Shown here piece by piece: positions 60,501 through 64,000 of a stretch of DNA of 64,000 bases. The DNA comes from Gnetum montanum (Eukaryota; Streptophyta; Gnetopsida; Gnetales; Gnetaceae): the NCBI GenBank assembly GCA_015680685.1, contig MNCI01028376.1, positions 190,431 through 254,430 on the forward strand. Direction: 5' to 3'. Below the pieces are notes generated by a model that was not told the DNA's origin, made no database searches, and saw only the letters and a list, made by a program, of their open reading frames with translations. The position numbers and the translations under genes are program-made. Numbering within the stretch: position 1 is the first letter of the stretch; each line of letters begins with the position of its first letter.

Positions 60501-62017
60501 TGATGGGAATGGTGGAAGATCCACCAATACATCTTCAACGGTGATCGGCCTAAGGGATTCCCAATCCCTATCCAACCAATAGAACTCCTTGCATTTGTTG
60601 TAGAGTTGGGAGTACCAGGTTGGGTAGGTTTTCTACTCACCCCCACATTGGCCTATCATGCTTGCATGCATATTCTCAATGAAAGAAAGCTCTTGCAGTG
60701 CCATCCGTGCCAAGGCCAATGCATCCATGTCACTGTGAAGTCCATCCTTGTTGATAAAAAACCTAGTAACAAAAACACGCTGTTAACATTTACCTAGCGT
60801 AGCAAGTTTTGTATAGTGTAGCGGAATATGTTTACAGAACTCACCTGTCGGCATAGTAAACAGTTCCTGGTGGGTTTTGAAAACAAGTCCCCATGTGGTG
60901 GGCAATAAACAAAGTGTTGTACGGATGGTAGCAATTGTATTTGGGCATCTCCCAAATTCAAGCTAGACACCTCAAATTTTTTGAGTGCTGACTGGATCCT
61001 TCTCCCTGCCCACTCCTAATTGCTCCATCCGTCAAAAATCTCAGAATACCTCGATTTGCCCCAGCTAAGAGGGTTTTTGTGACTATGGCTACTACCTCCA
61101 AAAAGTGTGACCAAATGATCACACTGAAGTGCTAGAGGAGAAATTGCAGGAAGTCACATACGCCTTCCCACAACCAAACTACCTACTATCCTACATGCAC
61201 ATGGGAAGGAGGAATGTTGGCCACCCGTTCACTTAGGTAGCATAGAACCCCTACGATTTCTAGGATAATTAAGATTAGCCTTAGCACCATCCTGTATAAC
61301 ACATTTGCAAATGTTAACATCATGTTCGAGTAGGATTCGCATATAGCATAGCAGAATTAGCAGTTAGCAGATAGCATAGCATGACTCTCACTATGCATGT
61401 ACCATAGCAAAAAACACGAAGGCAATAGCATAGCAGAATTAGCCTAGCATAGCAATGAAAGCTACTTTAATTTTGATAAATTTTTTGCCTGATAAGAAAG
61501 AATTCAATGCATTGCACTAGTTTCGACAAATATTTCGCTTGACAAAATGATTTGCAGTACACAGTGATAGACACGTGTTACATTGTCAAATCACACACAT
61601 GATCAAACTGTCTTGAGGGTCATATGCTATGCTATTCACACGTTGAGTTGCTAAAATTGCCTAAGCTTCTGCGGCAAGCTAGCCACCATAATGGCGATTT
61701 AGGCAACACTGCATGCAACCTTAGTGTAGCATCCGTATACCCGTCGTGGCCGAATCAGCAACAGCAACGGTGTAGTGGCCAAAATAGCAACAAAATTATG
61801 ATAGAAAATGCAAATTGCATAACAAAAATCACAGAAATGAAAACAGAGAAAGTAGAAGTAATAATCGCAGCATACAAAAGAAACAAAGGGGAATAGCGTA
61901 GTAACTTACTAGGTCGATGGGGTCTCCTCTTGCACCATAACGCGCACCCAAGGTCTCCTTCACTTCGTCAACCTTGGCGAGTGCTAGGTGTTTACGTTCT
62001 CTCTTAGGAGCCATCAT
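57593..62017 (-). pseudogene. Antisense multi-exon gene inside element C: large protein with acidic middle and coiled-coil end
   Basis: Proposed exons: 62017-61910, 61291-60845, 60762-60488, 60382-59334, 59199-58727, 58677-58503, 58395-57593 (about 1,110 codons). All boundaries have GT and AG, several with GTAAGT or GTGAGT. Reading frame is kept across four of the six junctions (2-3, 3-4, 4-5, 6-7). The protein starts MMAPKRERKHLALAKVDEVK. Exon 2 has MPKYNCYHPYNTLFIAHHMG. Exon 3 has WYSQLYNKCKEFYWLDRDWE. Exon 4 has VAKDIYPIFRAFSFPKILSQ and GIEQAWVMREVMEE. Exon 5 is acidic (EEKEEEEVDEQ, VDEEDVFANEEDSPIDEED). Exon 7 is helical (LAC-LWEHSHVNEDLWKRV, YKLELATYRKLYQDASVKL) and ends IPSR-stop. I do not recognise a family. 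In-frame stops, several TAG or TGA at likely Trp sites, and small shifts show decay. A further exon may lie at 61620-61790. The MAPKR start and coiled-coil end recall the extra ORF of elements A/B. Confidence 0.65.
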
Positions 62018-62147
62018 TTCAGTTGCCAATTCTTCCTTGGACGCTACGCTGAATCGCCTTGCTCTTAGTTAGCACAATCGCTCTACGCTCTGAATGTAAG
62101 CTCTGTACTGGTATGGTGAAAATGATAAATTTATCAGGGGTAAACCC

Positions 62148-62157
62148 CTATTTATAG
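62148..62157 (-). promoter_or_regulatory. TATA box of the antisense gene
   Basis: The minus strand reads GGCTATAAATAGGGG about 130 bases before the ATG at 62017, a textbook plant TATA box. It points away from the pol ORF, so the antisense gene has its own promoter independent of the LTR. Confidence 0.65.
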
Positions 62158-62336
62158 CCAAAACGGTGAAAAAGAACTTTTCATTTTCTCTTCTCAATTA
62201 ATGAGGGATGTTCCATACGGCATAGCATTCCCCCATAGCGTAGCGGAACTCTTTGCATTGTGGCAGCTAGGCCCGATTGAAAACTTTGACCCACTTTAAA
62301 CTTATCGTTGTCCTTCGCAAAAATAACTAACTAAAC

Positions 62337-62590
62337 GGTCTGCAAAGACCTTAAACTAGCAGCTTTCAACTTTTTCATTCAGATGGTCTGCAAAGACCTT
62401 AAACTAGCGAATTCTAACCCATAGCCTCTATGAGGTTAACAATCCGCAAAGACCTTAAACTAGTAGTTTTACAGGTAGCTTACTTCATGGTTTTGCTAGA
62501 GTAACCCATTAATGGTTCGCAGAGACCTTAAACTAGCAGTTTTACATTTTTTGCACCGAGGTAGTCTGCTATGACTTTGAACTAGCAAGT
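62337..62590. repeat. Five-copy degenerate tandem repeat with GGTCTGCAAAGACC core
   Basis: Cores at about 62337, 62385, 62442, 62514 and 62564. Three full forms read GGTCTGCAAAGACC or GGTTCGCAGAGACC followed by TTAAACTAGCAG. The unit spacing is 48, 57, 72 and 50 bases. The core GGTCTGCAAAGACC is an inverted repeat that can form a small hairpin. It lies between the antisense promoter and the pol ORF, so it could act on either. Confidence 0.8.
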
Positions 62591-62730
62591 TGCAAATTTT
62601 GCATCATATTTTATAGTTATTTCAATTGTTCACATCTCATTACTGCTTTACAAATGCTTACCATGCACTATTGCTACAAATAGGTATCCCTTGACTAGGC
62701 ATATATCTCATTGTAGCAAGTTGAGCAAGA

Positions 62731-64000
62731 ATGGCAATGCACCATGATTTTTCTTCACCTCTAGCATTGATAGGTCCACATGGTGAGCGTGTAAGACAAC
62801 TGAACCTAGAGTTGATAGACTAGGATTCACTCGTAGAAAGCACTATAGCATTCTTAGAAACATCGTTAGACTGGCCTAAAAGTCTAGTCCAAGCCCTAGA
62901 TTTTGAGGTCAGGGATGTAACTGAGGACCCCCTCATTGAGACACTTCTGACCACATCCAGGGGGGGAAATAAATACATTAAATCTTAGCTCCCTCCTAGA
63001 TTTGCAAATGCACAAAGATGTAGCCAAGGTACTATAGAATAATGTCAAAGTATTCGCACGACCTTACAACGACATGCCGGGTTTAGATTCGAGGCTCATA
63101 CAGCACGACATTGTCTTAGATCTGTGGATGAAAGCAGTTAAGCAGAAGGCTCGCAAGATTAAACTAGAGATCGCACTAGCCGTACAGGATGAAATCATCA
63201 AGCTCTATCAAGATGGTTTCATCTAGGTAGTTGATTACTCAGAGTGGGTGTCAAACATCATTGTGGTTTCTAAGAAAATGGGAGGAATACAAATTTGTAT
63301 AGACTTCTGGGATCTAGAAAAGCCACGATCAAGGATGACTCCCCACTACCAAGTATTGATCAACTCATTGACACTATAGATGGTCATAATCTATTATCCT
63401 TCATGGATGGCTTCTCTAGCTACAACCAAATTAGCATTAACCCAGAGCATCAGTTAACAACAACCTTCATGACCCCATGGGGTACTTTCTATTATACTAT
63501 GATGCCCTTCGAGCTCAAGAATGCCAAAGCAACTTACCAGAGAGCCATGACTTACATCTTTCGTGACTACATTCTAAAAACACTGAACGACTACATGGAT
63601 GACATAGAGTTTAAATCTAAAGAGGCTGTTGATCATCCTAATGATCTAGGTGTAGTCCTCAAGTGTTGCCAGATGCATGATTTATGCCTTAACCTAAAAA
63701 GTGTGTCTTCGGGATGAGAACTAGACACATGTTAGGGTTTGTAGTCTCGAAGGATGGAATATGAGTGGATCTTGACAAAGTCAAGGCCATAGTTAACCTA
63801 GCATCACCTACAAACCTTAAAGAATTGCATGAGTTACAAGGTAGGGTACAGTTCATTAGGAGGTTTATAGCAAAGTTGACTAATAAGCTACACCCCATGC
63901 AACATCTATTGAAGAAGGGAGTTAACTTTGAATGGACAACACAATGCCAACAAGCCTTTGATAATCTGAAGAAAGAGCTTTTACACTTCCCGACTGTGTA
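62731..64000 (+). pseudogene. Pol of element C: pre-RT segment and reverse transcriptase, open at the right edge
   Basis: ATG at 62731 (MAMHHDFSSPLALIGPHGER), preceded by TCTCATTGTAG, a possible 3' splice site. RT motifs: RPYNDMPGLDSRLIQHDI (about 63060), QDEIIKLYQDGFI-VVDYSE (about 63190-63240), LLSFMDGFSSYNQISI (about 63390-63440), TPWGTFYYTMMPFELKNA (about 63472-63525), the catalytic YMDDI (about 63593, usually YVDDI or YIDDI), then MLGFVVSKDGI and the connection block IVNLASPTNLKELHELQGRV and FIRRFI. This is the Ty3/gypsy order. Frame changes occur near 62960 and 63330. RNase H and integrase would lie beyond the window. Confidence 0.85.

Larger units (their letters stand above)
52205..64000 (+). 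mobile_element. Ogre/Tat-like gypsy retrotransposon C carrying an antisense intron-containing gene (runs off the right edge)
   Basis: Plus-strand order: LTR (about 52205-53719), PBS (53724), gag (53978 to about 57000), protease (57080-57482), then on the minus strand a gene of about seven exons (62017 to 57593) with its own TATA box (62148-62157), a five-copy tandem repeat (62337-62590), and plus-strand pol with reverse transcriptase (62731 to the edge). Protease and RT are about 5.2 kb apart. In Ogre elements a spliced intron separates these domains, so the antisense gene would lie in that intron. That placement is inference. The GCTACGCTA word occurs both in the LTR and in the introns of the antisense gene, which supports one composite element. 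The left end of the LTR is approximate because the second LTR lies outside the window. Confidence 0.7.

Overview
The window is nuclear DNA from a plant with a large, repeat-filled genome. The evidence is Ty3/gypsy, Ty1/copia and plant L1-type LINE remains, a Tourist-like MITE, TATA boxes, plant-type splice sites and very AT-rich spacers. The age and nesting of the elements would suit a gymnosperm, but nothing seen here fixes the species. No bacterial operons, CRISPR arrays, rRNA or tRNA genes were seen.

Layout. 1-5.7 kb: an old LINE reverse-transcriptase scrap and one convincing small host gene (2272-2604, minus), a secreted cysteine-rich peptide with its own TATA box and poly(A) signal. 5.7-24.2 kb: an LTR retrotransposon on the minus strand (called B; 5699-24175, 5-bp ATATT target duplications), split by a second copy of the same family on the plus strand (called A; 7625-15750, GATAC target duplications). 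Both keep a gag and a second large ORF with a coiled-coil tail. B also keeps a protease. Neither has reverse transcriptase, RNase H or integrase. Each has a second promoter-like block ahead of the extra ORF that resembles the LTR U3. 24.2-29.8 kb: AT-rich, mostly unassigned. 29.76-34.86 kb: a GC-rich, nearly full-length LINE (minus). 34.9-45 kb: decayed elements, namely a gypsy with an internal deletion (minus), a copia gag scrap (plus) and a copia RT/RNase H scrap (minus) that crosses a one-N assembly join with a 41-bp duplicated edge. 45-51.7 kb: lower-copy-looking sequence with a MITE, small tandem duplications and a few unassigned exon-like pieces. About 52.2 kb to the right edge: an Ogre/Tat-like gypsy element (called C) on the plus strand with LTR, PBS, gag and protease. 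It then carries, on the opposite strand, an intron-containing gene of about seven exons with its own TATA box, then a five-copy tandem repeat, then the reverse-transcriptase ORF, which runs off the window.

How it works together. The most interesting system is retrotransposons that carry a large extra protein gene with its own promoter: in sense behind gag in family A/B, and in antisense with introns between protease and RT in C. All copies here contain stops and frameshifts, so the proteins are inferred from degraded copies. The LTR and internal promoters of three families each hold dense, regularly spaced arrays of short dyad motifs.
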